Shown: positions 36,136 to 48,440, counted from the stretch's first letter. The stretch: 64,000 bases of DNA from Dichetophora obliterata (GCA_963920525.1 OY986438.1:130788920-130852919), one strand, 5' to 3'. Translations and numbers: made by a program. The notes: generated from the letters alone by a model not told the origin.

Positions 36136-36824
36136 AAATGTTCATTAAGGCCAGAAAGTTATGCAGTTTTAAATTGCACATTTGAACTCAATATGCACGG
36201 ATGCTTTTGAACATCTCTGGTGACAAAGTGATGCATGGAAAGTGGAAAATTTCATAGACAACTCTGATAAGAACCCGAAGACACCTAGATCTAGCAGCGA
36301 AAATATCAACAAGCATCATATGATTAGAACTATGATTAAACCTGTAAATAATGCTAACTCTTCTAAGCTTTATTCAAATTCTATTAAAAGTAAACCATCA
36401 ATCAATGACAGCAATGTTCATCATACGATTAAAACAATGAGTAATCCTTCGAATAATGCTTATTTTTCTAAGTTTAACTAAAACTCTAATAAAAATATTG
36501 TACCTAATAAACCTTTGCCAGATTGCAACTGGTCTTTTAAAACAAATGTTTTTTCCAAATACTCTCCTTTTCCAAAACATACTTCAATTCCTTCCTCCTC
36601 TTCTGTTCAAAAGTCATCAAAATCTTAGCGCATCTCGTTTAACCTTAACCCAGAATCTGACCCCCCTTCATTAAGAATACACCTAAAATCCCCAGTACAC
36701 CCTATCCTAATTTCGTGCACTCTCATACTCTAAGCTCACCTCCATCTAATCCAATTATAATTGAGCCCTCGAACAAACCTGGCAGTCCGAAGTCATTCCT
36801 AGACCCTCTCAAGGTATAATTATT

Positions 36825-37118
36825 TGACAAGGTAGCTGTGACAGTTTTTTTGGCGATTGGTAGTTGTCAAAAACAGCTGAAGGAGTTGTAGCTTGCTGCT
36901 GTTGACTAGCTATGTGCTTATTTTTAACTTTTCTTTGATTCATTAAATTTTTTCGCGAAGTTTATTGGAATGTTTTTAGTTTGCTGCAATTGACTAGCTA
37001 TGTTTAAGTCGTTGCTTATTTTTTCACATTTCTTTGATTAATTGCATGAACAGCTAATTTTGACAACTACCCATCGCCGCTCGTGAGAAAAAAGCCAGTC
37101 TACGCTACTACCTTGTCA
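36825..37118. mobile_element. MITE inside the LINE, TGACAAGGTAG ends
   Basis: 294 bp with ends TGACAAGGTAG (36825) and CTACCTTGTCA (37108-37118), perfect over 11 bp. Inverted similarity continues inward (GGCGATTGGTAGTTGTCAAA against GGCGATGGGTAGTTGTCAAA). The centre holds two diverged copies of TTGACTAGCTATGT..CTTATTTTT. The flanks share a TAATT but no longer duplication is certain. No coding capacity. It interrupts the LINE between ORF1 and ORF2. Confidence 0.75.
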
Positions 37119-37564
37119 GTAATTGTACCATGGACCCTCTGCTACCGCCAAGAGTAAAATTAACGTTAAATTCTTGAGCAGACAATGAGAGCAGATATGC
37201 TCTCTCCCGTCTGAGAGAGAACAGTTTATTTAATAACTTTTATCTCTATCTCGCCTACATGCACAAAGCCCCTGATTCAACATGCACTGAAGGCAAGACC
37301 AAAGCTAATCTTCAAGTTATAATTCAGCAAGAAGGTCTGCCTATCGATGTTGATGACTTGCTTAACTTATTTATTCGTTTTTACGACCAACTCGGCGTGA
37401 CGATCGGTCAAGTCATGGCGGATCTTGATACCTATGGTGCTCACGTCCGGACTAAACATATCTTTTTTCTTCAAAATCGAGTAAAGACTAACAAAAATAT
37501 TATCGCCCCTTACCCTCATTTCTTACATATATTTAACCATAACCATGCGAAGCAAATTAAATAA
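37119..37564 (+). pseudogene. LINE segment between MITE and ORF2, unidentified product
   Basis: In one frame, after an early stop, the translation runs RLRENSLFNNFYLYLAYMHK, later GLPIDVDDLLNLFIRFYDQL and GVTIGQVMADLDTYGAH, to a stop at 37562. The codon use looks like real coding sequence. It precedes the ORF2 endonuclease and may be the C-terminal part of ORF1. I do not recognise the family, and the final bases overlap the start of ORF2 in another frame. Confidence 0.35.
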
Positions 37565-37591
37565 ACTTTATGTTGACGCCAAATCATGTTA

Positions 37592-38887
37592 TTGGGGCTT
37601 GGAATTAGTTTTAAAGGTTTTCTAAGAGATGGCGTAACTATCAATAGATCGCATCGGGCACACCTGTGACTATATTCATTTCAAAGCACATTGTCTAAGC
37701 TTCATTTTTCAGTATGTGTCATTCCACTGAAGTGTAAACAACATATATTTTTTTTCTCTGTGAACATGTCGACTTTCGTTCCAACAAAACGCAATTTGCG
37801 GGAAGGTTTACTTTTGTGCTTCCATTTGAAGAAAAAAGCGGTTGAAGCACAACGCACGCTTACTGAGGCTTACGGGGACTATGCTCCATCGATTTCTACT
37901 TGTGAGTACTGGTTCCGTCGGTTTAAAAGTGGTGATTTTGATACGGAAGACAAAGAGCGTCCGGGCCAGCCGAAAAAGTTTGAAGATGAGGAATTGGAGG
38001 CTTTGCTCGATGAAGACCCTTGTCAAACCCTTCAAGAATTGTCAGAATCATTGGGAGTCGACTTATCAACGGTCGGCAAACGCTTGAAGGCCATGGGAAT
38101 GATTCAAAAGCAAGGAAATTGGGTGCCGTACCAGTTGAAGCCGAGAGACGTTGAACGGCGATTTTGCATGTGCGAACAACTGCTTCAACGGCATAAAAGG
38201 AAGAGTTTTTTGCATCGTATTGTCACTGGCGATGAAAAGTGGATCCATTACGATAATCCTTAGCGAAAAAAATCGTGGGGACCACCCGGCCATGCATCAA
38301 CATCGAGGACCAAGCCGAATATTCATGGCGCCAAGCTTATGCTGTGTATTTGGTGGGATCAGAAGGGTGTCGTGTACTATGAGCTGCTAAAACCTAACGA
38401 AACCATCACTGGGGAACGCTACCAACAACAATTCAACAATTGATGCAATTGAGCCAAGCATTAAAGGTTAAACGGCCGGAATATGCCAAAAGACACGACA
38501 AAGTGGTTTTTCAACATGACAACGCACGGCCACATGTTGCAAGAACCGTCAAGGAAACGTTGGAGGCGCTGAATTGGAATGTGCTACCCCACCCGCCTTA
38601 TAGCCCAGACATAGCCCCTTCCGACTACCACCTATTCAGATCGATGACGCATGGCTTGGCTGAGCAGCGCTTCACTTCTTACGAGGATACCAAAAAATGG
38701 GTCGATTCGTGGATTGCCTCAAAAGACGAATCGTTCTTCCGGCTTGGAGTCCATATGCTGCCAGAAAGATGGGAAAATGTTGTAGCTAACGATGGACAAT
38801 ACTTTGAATAATATACATTGTACCGTTGTTTCTAAATAAATGCTCAAAAACCGAAAAAAAACCTTTAAAATTAATTTCAACCCCCAA
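37592..38887 (+). mobile_element. mariner transposon, 1,296 bp, complete but inactive
   Basis: Bounded by inverted repeats of about 29 bp: TTGGGGCTTGGAATTAGTTT at 37592 and, reverse-complemented, TTGGGGGTTGAAATTAATTT at the right end (38887), 26 of 29 matching. A TA lies on both sides (37590-37591 and 38888-38889), the mariner target duplication. Length is normal for mariner (about 1.3 kb). It encodes one transposase (37766-38811). It lies inside the endonuclease domain of the LINE ORF2, in the same orientation. Confidence 0.92.
37766..38811 (+). pseudogene. mariner transposase (DD34D), broken by a stop and a frameshift
   Basis: Cut-and-paste transposase acting at the element's TA-flanked ends. 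ATG at 37766 (MSTFVPTKRNLREGLLLCFH) gives 345 codons if a net 8-bp insertion is discounted, the usual mariner length. The N-terminal helix-turn-helix part has STCEYWFRRFKSGDFDTED and GQPKKFEDEELEALL. Catalytic residues: D in TGDEKW (about residue 156), D in QHDNARPH, and D in PSDYHLF, with exactly 34 residues between the last two (DD34D), plus the SPDIAPSDYHLF motif. Damage: TAG at 38261 (residue 166, where mariners usually have Lys) and a frameshift near 38436-38441 from a repeated CAATT..AACAATT tract. With only two lesions it is a fairly young copy. Confidence 0.93.
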
Positions 38888-41800
38888 TACTTTAATGTTC
38901 TAGTATTCACTGAGACATGGTTAATTAGTACCTTCAATAATGAGGAAATTCCTGACAGTAATTGTACTGTCTTTAGAAATGATCCTTGATTACTTCTCAA
39001 CAAGTCTTTCTAGAGGAGGTGGTGTTTTCATAGCAACTCGCAATTCTCTTTCAAGTGAGCTTATAGATAAGCATACCCATACATTTTTTTATCACCACAT
39101 TATTAAAGCTTGTTCCTGAAATAGTCTTTTTATGAGCATAAGTGTCGTTTACATTCCTCCCGGCTCAAGTGAAACAACAAACAACGAGCTATGTGAAACA
39201 CTGTCCTCGTGTACTTCCACTTTAAAGAGGGAAAAAAGGTTGTCATTCTTGGTGACTTCCACCGTTCAAATATATTTTGTCATAGACGAAAATGACAACT
39301 ATTAACAGCAACAAGTTTTGTCTGTACAAAATCAAAATGGCAGATGGTTGGACCTTATCTTTACAAACTCTTACGATGAAGTGAAGGTTAGTCCATGCAT
39401 TGAAGCAGAGCATTTATTTACGATCACTGTTCACCATATAGCCTTAACATTTGTTTTCTCTGCTAATGACATTACTTTTACTTAGTCTTTTAATAACTCC
39501 ATTGCGTACAAATACCTCAACGCCGACTACGAAAGTACACAATTTTATCTAAGTGCTATAAACTGTAATAATGTTCTAATTGACATAGATTTAAAAAGCG
39601 CTGTCTCAAGATTTTATCAGCACATTTTTACTGCCATCGAAAAATATGTGCCAAAAATAAAGAACAAGAATAAGATTTCAGAGCCATGGCTACATAAAAC
39701 TTCCAGAGAAATAAAATTTACAAACTGTTCAAAAACACAAAAAAAAAATATAAGAGATGAACTGAAGCTAAGATATGACTAGCTATCCAAAGAGTTCTCT
39801 ATCAAATCGGAAGAAGCATTCAAGTTGTACACTAACCTTATCGGAGAGAAAATTGTCCAAGAGCCAAAAAACATTTTTTGATTTCGTTAACATGAAACAA
39901 AAATCTAGCGGCTATCCATCTTCTTTGTTTAAAAGTAATGTCAATTCCTCCAATCCTCATGAAATCAGCAATTTATATGCAGAACAAAGAGGTTTTCTGA
40001 GTCTTTACAAGTAATCATTATAATACCGCTCTCTTTTTAGGAATACACCCAATAACTAATCATATCCAACTAACGCGTGATGAGATATCCAAAGCAATTA
40101 AAGTACTTGATCCAAATAAAGGTTCCGGCCCAGAGCTATAATATCTAATAAATCCTTTCTTATAATATCTAACAAATCTCTGCTACAAGGTGCTTAACAT
40201 CGTATTGGAAGATATCACACTTCACACCAATACATAAAAATGGCGACAAAAGGTCTGTTGAAAACTATAGCGAAATTGCCATATTATCGGCTATTCCAAA
40301 ATTCTTCGAAAAAATTATATGCGCAAAACTAACATCTATTATAAATTCTCTACTCAATGAACAGCAACATGGTTTCAGTAAAGGCAGATCAACCACAGCA
40401 AAATTCATGACTATGATCTCTGATGTTTTAAGTAAAATGGAAAAAGAACGTCAAGTGGAGGCAATATACACTGACTTCAGCGAAGCTTTTGATCGTGTCG
40501 ATCATAACATCCTTGCTCCCAAATTGAAGAAATTTGGTATCGCAGGATCTTTGCTCAATTGGCTGAAGTCCTATCTTCACGACTGTTCCCAATTCGTAAT
40601 ATTTCAAGGTACTTTATCACAATAGATTTTAGTTACATCCGGCGTACCACAAGGTAGTCGTCCACTTCTCTTTAATATTTTTATCTCAGACCTATCTGAT
40701 ATACTATGCGATATCCAAGATCTAATGTATGCAGACGACCTAAAAATGTACCATGTTATTAAATTGGAAACGATATAATTTACTTACAATCGAAACTGTC
40801 ATTTCTTGAGTACTGGTGCAATCAAAATAAACTTTATCTAAATGTTAAGAAATTCTGCTTGATAACCTTCTTTTGTAAAAATTAAGTAAAAAATGGCACT
40901 TACTTTCTCAATAGCATCGAACTTGAAAGAGTCAACCATATTGTTGATCTTGATGTAGTCTTGGACACCAATTTGCGATTCAACATACATTATGATAAAA
41001 TCGTATCTAGCGCCAGCAAAACAACTTAGTTTTATAAAGCGACGTGAGTTAAAAAATGTATGGATCACCATAGTATTTTACTTTTTGAATATGGATGCAT
41101 TATTTGGAATCCTGCTTTTGAATCGCACAGTGAGAAACTTGAATTTATTCAAAAGCAATTTCTGCTTCTTGCGCAAAGGGACAAGTATAACTCACGCGAG
41201 TACAATATATTGCCACCTTATGATTGATTATGGCCCCTTTCAACAAGAAGGATTTTACTTAGTTCATGTTTTACCTTCGATATCAATAACAATGTTGTTG
41301 ATACCGTGTATATATCAAATAAAATATGATTTAATGCCCGATTAGACGTACACGGAATACACGACTGTTAAATGAATATAAACATTACACTGCCTACGCA
41401 AGAATTGAGCCGATAAATAGATTCTTTAGAGAATTCTATAGCACAATAGTTCAGCGAGTACTATTCACCCCTATGTCTAAACTAACTTTTAAGAAACATC
41501 TTTCCAAGTCCCTATTCCCGTCCTTATATCTTCCTTCACGCAACTAGACTCCCAACACCTTAATCTAAGCATAATTAAGTTTATTTAAGTTAACTTTGCT
41601 TGGGATAATATATAAGTAAATACTTGGCTTTTTTATAAATCTGAATATTTAATCTATAATTAATCATTCCCTCTGCAAATCTTTTTTCCCTACTAAAAGC
41701 CCTAGTAATCCTGCGCTCTTCCTTTATTGTCCTTTTAGTCATTAAGAATTAAATGCTAAGATAATAAATACCCTACTTGTTAGGCGTATTCTAAATTCCA

Positions 41801-41900
41801 GTTCCCACTCTCTATTCCCTTTTCAGATCTCTCCTATCCTTATCAAATAAAATTTTTAGCTATACTACTAGGTACAAAATATGTTAATATGTAAGTACCT

Positions 41901-44275
41901 TTTATTCTTTTCTTCTCTCCTTTTCATTTTGATATGGTGTTGAGTTAATGTCAATCAGGTGGGCGGATTACGCCCACTTCGATTTGCATATCTTTGAATA
42001 TCAAAACAAGGAAAGGGGTGAGGAGAAAAAAATAAGCAAGTCTGTTAGAATAAGTAATCTGGCTTGCTTTTCCAATAAATAAGCTGATATCATTTGCAAT
42101 AAAGTATTGATTCACGAGTTCTAGCCATGATACAAATTTTTCAACAGGTACGTAAGTTTCAATAGCGCAATTGAGTCCCATCATTATTAATTCGCATGCG
42201 ATCTGTTTTCTCTTAAATTTTTACCTCTCGTCACCAATCATAAAACACACGCTTTGGTTTATGGCTGAGTTGAGACTGGCTCAGCTTTATTTTGACATAA
42301 GCCCTTAACCTACTTTTGGACAATAATATATAAAAGCTTTTACTTATATCGTAAGAGAGTACAAGATCGTTAAGTGTAAACAATATGAATATACAGTGAT
42401 GTACAAAGAAATAGGGACACCTATATTTTTATATTTAAAGCTGCATGAATTATATACAAGCTGCCCCATATTTAGCATTAATTCCTTCGGTTGGTGACTC
42501 CCCATAATTATTTGAGTAAAAAAATGTAAGGAGGGTGGTCACCCCTTCCCCACTTTTGAAACAAGAGAGGAAACACAGGAACATATGTGTCATTACATTT
42601 TACTCCATAATTTATGTATCTTTTATCCGATTTCCAAAGTTTATAACTTATAAAGAAGTAAATCAAATTAACATTAATCTGTTTATAAAACATTTGCAAA
42701 AAATCACCTTAAAGAAAGTTATGAGCAACTAAATTATAAAAAAATTTCAATTCAACTTTAATAATAAATATCTCGAATATGAAATAAACTTTTTGAAAAT
42801 TTTTATGATGCAATTTTTTTTTTAATGATAAAGTTTTCTAATGACTTTGTTTTTGATCTTGCTATAGTACTTAAGTACTCAATGCAAGCACAACTATTTT
42901 TTTATTTTAAATTACTACACGAAAAACCAGTAAGCATTTCTGATATAAAATATTTTTTATTTCATTGTAAGAAAATCCTTTAAAACATGAAAAATTGAAT
43001 ACCCTGTATTCCAAAAGCCTTGTCAGTTAATCTAGAAACAGTTCTAAAATTTGCAGCACAATATTAATTACGAAACTTTTAAAATTTTCTTTGAAACAAT
43101 CTATTAAAGCAAACCTTTTCGATTGAATTATCCATGACTAACATTTTTAAGCAATATTTTCAGTGATACAGTTACGAAGCAATTACAATAAATGAATGCT
43201 TTGCACGATTTCGGTTCGAGTTAATTCTCTTCAGCTAGTCAATTTCTCTAACATGCTTCAGGATAAAATAATAGGATTAAATTAAAGGCTTCATGATAGA
43301 AAAGTCAATTCCGAATTCAGCATATATAATTAGAAAAGGATTAAGTAGGCTTTGTCGTTGAATAAAAAAAAGGGAATTCGAAGAAGTTTGTCTGGGTGAC
43401 CTAAACATAACTATTATTTAAAACAATGACATATTTATACAAAAGTCGTTGTTTGGTGGGTTGGGTGGATGGGTGAGGTTAACGTATAAGTTAAATATAA
43501 GATGAGATTATATGAAAAGAGGTTTTGTCGATATTCTTAATATATACATACAAATCTGTATGCGTAAGATAATTTTTGGCTTTAGAATGTAAGAGAATAA
43601 TAAATAAATCCAGAGAAAAATTACGTTTTGTGTAGTATGCAAGAAGAAAAATTTCATTAAATCTACAGATTTTTTGCTGAGGGTGTTCCAAAATGTGTCA
43701 GAAACGCGCTGTTAATCCAAATCCAATCTGTTTCGTCTCTCTTTTTTGCGGGTTAATCCCACAAGCCGCTTAGTATGATTTTGATGTTGCTCACGATGTT
43801 GGCCCAACGCCACCGCACAGCCCCATCAACCGGCTCATTGCTGCTAATGATGAAGATGTTGTTGACTTTTTTGTCATTAACGTCAGTCATAATGATACGT
43901 GGGCCTGCACAGATATATAAAAAAATTATTTTTCACCAGAGCGTCAAACACGCAGCATCAACGTATAATAAATATGCAAAGTAATGTTAAAAATAAAAAA
44001 AAAAATAAACTACAGTATGCGTGATTTATATGGAATCAAACTTCAGCATAATAAATTTTAAATTCATTTTATGCGCATTTTTTATCATGAACACACTGAA
44101 AAGTATTGGGTGAAAGCGTCCCCAGTAGGGGAAAAAATGTATCATCAGCTATTGCAATAAGTACTTTCAATGATTGGAGTCATTGGGAATTAACTAAGGG
44201 TCAATTGATAGATACTAAAATCCACACAAAAATGCTTGTTGAGTTGCTATATAATGCTTAAACATATAAATACAC
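41901..44275. other. Gene-free stretch with minor features
   Basis: A GTGGGCGGATTACGCCCAC hairpin lies at 41959-41977. CAGTGATGTACAAAGAAATA at 42396, preceded by TA and followed by GGGACACC, resembles the end of a Tc1-type element, but no partner end was found. No protein motif was recognised in the short frames. Confidence 0.4.
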
Positions 44276-44282
44276 AGTGGCA

Positions 44283-44340
44283 GCCGCAGCCTAATAGTAG
44301 AGTGGGCTAAAGAACCGCGGTTCAAATTCCAGCTCAGACA
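44283..44340 (+). repeat. Possible tRNA-like module
   Basis: TAGTAGAGTGG at 44296 fits an A box, and GGTTCAAATTCC about 22 bp after it is a rough B box. The spacing is shorter than usual. GCTCAGACAAAATGTTTTTT follows, reminiscent of a SINE head or a pol III stop. Only one copy was seen, so this may be chance. Confidence 0.3.
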
Positions 44341-45379
44341 AAATGTTTTTTAATAAAAGTAATATTTCTGTTCTGCCGCCACCTCTCTGCAGACAATGGC
44401 AAGCCTCAGAAAGTATAAATGGCCATGTGAAATTTCTTAAGAACATAAACTGTTCATAGCAGGGATGGAAACGTAGGCATTATTGTGTTTTTTATCGACA
44501 CTTTCGAGATCAGACGGCACTTTAGGCACGTGCCTTTTCAATTCGGAACTATTTCAGTATCTCAGAATTAAAAAATGTTAAGTTTAAAAAATTCCTCAAT
44601 TTCACAATTTTGGTATAAAATAAGCGCGATTAAAAATGAACTCTGTATTTTTTATTTAAAGATATATATAGAATTTTCCAAGGCGTTCTGTTATCACACT
44701 CATCCGCTTGCGTAGAGGGAATATTTTCTATTCAAAACCTTATTAAAACAAAGTGTCGACATAAAACTAATATGGATACTAGATTGGAAGTAAGAATTAT
44801 GCTGCTCCCTATCTGATTTCTTATTTCAATCGACAAAATAATGATCTGTGCAAAATTTAAGCTTATTCGGACAACTCTAAGGCGACCCTCATCGAGCATA
44901 AAGTTTTGAAATATATGGCCGAAAAGTCATGTTTTCAAAAAGTTCTTCGTAGTCTATTCACGGTAGTTTTTTCCGTTTATATCAACACATCATGTCAACA
45001 ATGACAACAGTTACAATAATTTTTCAAACTTGCTCATATGGAAATTTGAATTTAAGAACTGTTTAAAGTTTAAAAAGCATAAAGTAAACCGTGAAGAGGT
45101 ATTCCGGTAAATCTTTTCAACTATTGCTACATATAATGCACGTCACTTGAGTTTTTGTTTTCGCTGTGATCGAATCTGATAGTTTTTTTAATAATAAGTG
45201 TATTTTTGTGGTGAAAATGAAAAACAAACTACTAATGATAAGAGTGGAAGGTAAGAAGAGTGTTTTAGAAAGTATTTAAATTATTGGTCCATAATGTATC
45301 TAGCAAAGTTATATAGTAGTTAAAGTTGTATATTCGTTTGTACTTATCGTATTATATTTAAAGTTCGTAGATTTTTGAA

Positions 45380-47719
45380 ATGGCGTCAACATCTTCAAGC
45401 AGTTCGTCACACAAGTTAATAAAAGAATTTTATATCCTCCTTGTTGTAAACATTTCTAATCAAATCATTGGATCCAAACTACCTTTCAACCGCCAAGTTT
45501 TAGAGGTTTTTTTCTACAATGTAAGAGTTGCAAATCTTACCACGAAGGAAAGTGCAAAGTTAGTTATTAAAGAAGTTTCAATCTTTTGGGAAAAAGCAAG
45601 AATCCCTACTAAAAGAATTGAACATTGCGTTGAAAAGTTAATCAAGTTCTATAATGAATGGAAAGTCTTACAGAAAAATATGACGAGAGCTACAGGCACG
45701 GAAAACAGGAAAAGAGATATGTTTGTCAAAATTAAAGACGATCTGTTTGACATAGCACATTCAGACGCTTTTGTACTAATTAAAAATGAGCAGGATAAGC
45801 ACTTCCTTTTACTTCAGCGTCAAAAAAGACAACCGGGTTCCATGATAGGTGTAGATAAATAATAAGAAAACAAGGATAAAAATCTCTCAAGCGCACTTAA
45901 TTTGAAACTGCCAGGAAAAAAGGACTTATGAAGAAACTAAAAATAATTTTGCTGTATCAAAAACATATGAACTAACATCATGCAGTTAAAGTAGTGATGA
46001 TGTTAATGACTGCAGTGATGATGATGGGATTTTGCAGCAATCATCAGCAACAACTACAACAACTGAAGTTTGTGAAACTCGAGGCACATTGCACTTTTTT
46101 ACGCACCGTCTCGCAGAAGTTTTCGATAGATGGAAAATAACTGATAGTAGTGGAGTTCACATACGGCTTAGTGAAGCAATGGCTTCAACGGCTTAGAAAA
46201 ACATATAAAGAAGCTCGACACACAGAAATTCTGAAAAAATTCTACTTGAACGACTACTAAGAATTTGTGTTGCACTGGGATGGAAAGTTACTGCCAGCTC
46301 TCGCAGGCGTTGAGAAAACTGATCGACTGACAGTAAAAGTAACTTTTGTAGGTAAAGAGCAACTTTAGCGGGTCCTGAAATCCCAACATCTTCTGGAGAA
46401 GACCAAGTCATGGCTGTGTACCAAGCATTGGAGAAGTGGGGTTTAATCAATAAAATACGGGCTCTTTGCTGTGACACGACAGCAAGCAACACAGATCGTA
46501 TAAATGGTTGCTGTATAAACCTAGAAAAATTATTCAATCGTGATCTGTTGTACCTCCTTTGCCGTCATGACATTTTTGAGCTAGTTTTGAGAAGTTGCTT
46601 CGACTCACTGATGGGTGCAACTGGTCTGGTCCAGACATGGAGCTTTTCAAATGATTGAAAGAACACTCGACGAAACTCTACAAAAACTTATACAGAACTG
46701 GAAGCAATGAAGTGCCTGATGATGTCGGCTCTGATATGCTTGCATTTTTAAAATATCATCTTTTAGCACAAAAACGACAGCGAAATGATTACAGAGAATT
46801 ATTGAAGTTAGCAATGATCTTTCTTGGTGGCATTCCTATGAACGGAATTTCGTTTCATATACCAGGAGCTGTGAGCCAAGCTAGGTATGTATTTATTTAT
46901 TATCTATTTCGTTTTTCACTTGGACGTTTCTAGTTCGTTACGAGGTTGTCTAAGCGACACGTTTTATTTTACACAGATGGATGGCAAAAGCAATTTATGC
47001 AGATATATACAGATAAAAATTTATCTGTTCCAAGACCAGTTTGAGTTGCCTGCTAAGGAAAAGAACTCTTTGAAAAGAATATGTATTTTTCTAGCTCGAG
47101 TGTACGTTCGAGCTTGGTTTCTTTCAGCAAAAGCAATAAAAGCTCCTTATCATGATTATCTTTTTATGCGCGAACTTATTAATTACCAAGAATTTGATTC
47201 AGAAATAAGTAAAACAACAGAAAAAGTTTTCTAACCATCTCTGGTACTTAGATCCCGAAACTGTGGCGCTATCATTTTTTGATGACAGTGTTCCAAGAGC
47301 TGTTAAAGCAAATATAGCCCAAGTTATGTTGGAATCCGAGAACTATGAAGAAGAGGAAGAAGCAAACAATCAACTAAAGAGATATATTCTGAACCAAAAC
47401 GACTATTCTTCCTACATAAATCTCATGTTTTCGTCTTTTGTGTTTTCTGGTACAAATAATTTTTTCACGAGATTTTCTCTTAGCATAGAATTCCTCAACA
47501 AAGTTCCTTCAACTTCAAAGGATGATCCTGGTTATTAAAGTTGGAATTGAAAAACTTCAGAAGCTACAAGTCGGCAACGATGTTGCAGAAAGAGGTGTCA
47601 AACTCATTCAAGAATATAATAATATTTTGACCAAAGATGAAACTGAGAAACAATTTGTTTTGCAGATAGTTGCCGAAGACCGTAAAACGTATCCAACTGC
47701 TTGTAAATCCTCTCTTTAA
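45380..47719 (+). pseudogene. hAT-like transposase family pseudogene, intron-bearing
   Basis: The first open part (45380-45862) starts MASTSSSSSSHKLIKEFYIL and contains NLTTKESAKLVIKEVSIFWE and RIPTKRIEHCVEKL. The middle has VHWDGKLLPALAGVEKTDRL (46269), RALCCDTTASNTDRINGCCI (46458) and LLYLLCRHDIFELV (46546). The later part has DDYRELL-like NDYRELLKLAMIFLGG (46786), KIYLFQDQFELP (47015) and ends NDVAERGVKLIQEYNNILTK...ACKSSL (47719). The HWDGK, DTTASN and CRH blocks recall the D, D and C..H motifs of hAT-type DDE transposases. The family is widespread in insect and cnidarian genomes, mostly unnamed. Stops and frameshifts between parts show decay. Confidence 0.65.
46885..46976 (+). other. Spliceosomal intron in the transposase (92 bp)
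   Basis: GTATGT at 46885 and TTTTATTTTACACAG ending 46976 are good donor and acceptor sites. Joining the flanks turns GCTAG/ATGGATGG into an open SQA-R-WMAKAIY reading, the expected continuation of GAVSQA; reading through the intron leads to a stop after 28 codons. The size is in the range of short insect introns. A one-base frame slip follows near 47012. Confidence 0.75.
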
Positions 47720-47969
47720 AGTAAATAATGTTAAGTTTTAGTTCGTTCGTATTTTTTTATGATAATAAATAAAAAAAAGTTTCTCTTAATATTATAAAAT
47801 AAATATTTATATAGTTTTAATTTTATTTCGGGGGTTTTGGCATAAACTCTTGCGATATTTATTTTAATACGCCTTATGACTATTTCTGGAGTTTGTCGCC
47901 TTGATGAAGGTCACTTTAGAGTTGTCCGATTTCGCTTAAACTTTAAACATATCATAATTTTGTTGATTG

Positions 47970-48440
47970 GAGTAAGTTTGGGGGTTGGGAGTTCAACATT
48001 TTTAAGTTTAAAAAATAAAGGCCACTCTACAGAATACATGCCCCGCTCTTGTTCAAACTAAAAGTTTGTTCAACTTTAAATTATGCAGTTAATTAATTAT
48101 ATTGATTAATTAAAAAATAGATTCATTCAGTAAATAAAGTCTGCTAAAAGAGGATCTGGAAGATGATGAATTACTTGAATAATATTGTAATAACATTTTT
48201 TCTTCGATTTCTTAAGTGACTAGCGGAACATATGGTCTCAACTTATTGATTATAGTTTCATACTTTTATTAAGATTTGGTCAATAAATCATCTGCATTCA
48301 CTTTAAATATTTATATTCTAGTTTTCATGATTTTCGATTCTATATTATAGTTTTCGACTTAAGGGTTTAGTCTAGTTGGTCACTTTCGAATTTTTTTTTT
48401 ATGTTTCGAATGTAAGGGAGACTTGTATAAAGTGTGAGGG
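47970..48440. other. Gene-free stretch
   Basis: AT-rich; may include outer, weaker parts of the right inverted end of the transposon (to about 48040). Nothing else recognised. Confidence 0.4.

Larger units (their letters stand above)
37535..41548 (+). pseudogene. LINE ORF2: endonuclease and reverse transcriptase (interrupted)
   Basis: ORF2 nicks target DNA and copies the element RNA. The endonuclease starts MRSKLNKLYVDAKSC (to 37589), is cut by the mariner, and resumes YFNVLVFTETWL (38890). It continues with VILGDFH (39240) and GRWLDLIFTNS (39340). The reverse transcriptase shows KVLDPNKGSGPE (40110), HKNGDKRSVENYSEIAILSA (40225), QHGFSKGRST (40370), YTDFSEAFDRVDHN (40468), SGVPQGS (40640), the catalytic YADDLK box (40727) and a C-terminal FTPMSKLTFKKHLSKSL (41467). 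At least eight stops or frameshifts show it is dead. No RNase H was seen. Confidence 0.85.
35253..41900 (+). mobile_element. Jockey/CR1-like LINE carrying a MITE and a mariner
   Basis: A decayed non-LTR retrotransposon read on the plus strand: ORF1 remnants (35385-36135 and less clearly to 37530), ORF2 endonuclease and reverse transcriptase (37535-41548), then an AT-rich 3' UTR ending about 41.9 kb. It is interrupted by a MITE (36825-37118) and a mariner (37592-38887). The exact 5' and 3' edges and target duplication are not seen. The clade is given as Jockey/CR1-like from the endonuclease and RT motifs; a tree would be needed to go further. Confidence 0.75.
44827..47969 (+). mobile_element. 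DNA transposon with 70-bp inverted ends and hAT-like transposase
   Basis: 44827-44896 and 47900-47969 are inverted repeats of 70 bp with about 57 matches and no gap. The best block is TCGGACAACTCTAA.G.GACC, with CAATC.ACAAAAT.ATGAT further out. Weaker similarity continues outward for 30-40 bp (CTCCC...CTTA.T.CAATC), so the true ends may be further apart than given. No clean 8-bp duplication was found. The interior is a single transposase-like gene (45380-47719) on the plus strand with at least one intron. Total length is about 3.1-3.3 kb. Confidence 0.7.

Noticed and set aside
42396..42424. Tc1-like terminal repeat CAGTGATGTACAAAGAAATA
   Set aside because: TA precedes it and the pattern fits, but no opposite end or transposase was found nearby; left only as a note in the gap entry.
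43775..43984. 69-codon plus-strand frame in a GC-richer patch
   Set aside because: No motif or repeat relation was recognised; the patch alone is not evidence for an exon.
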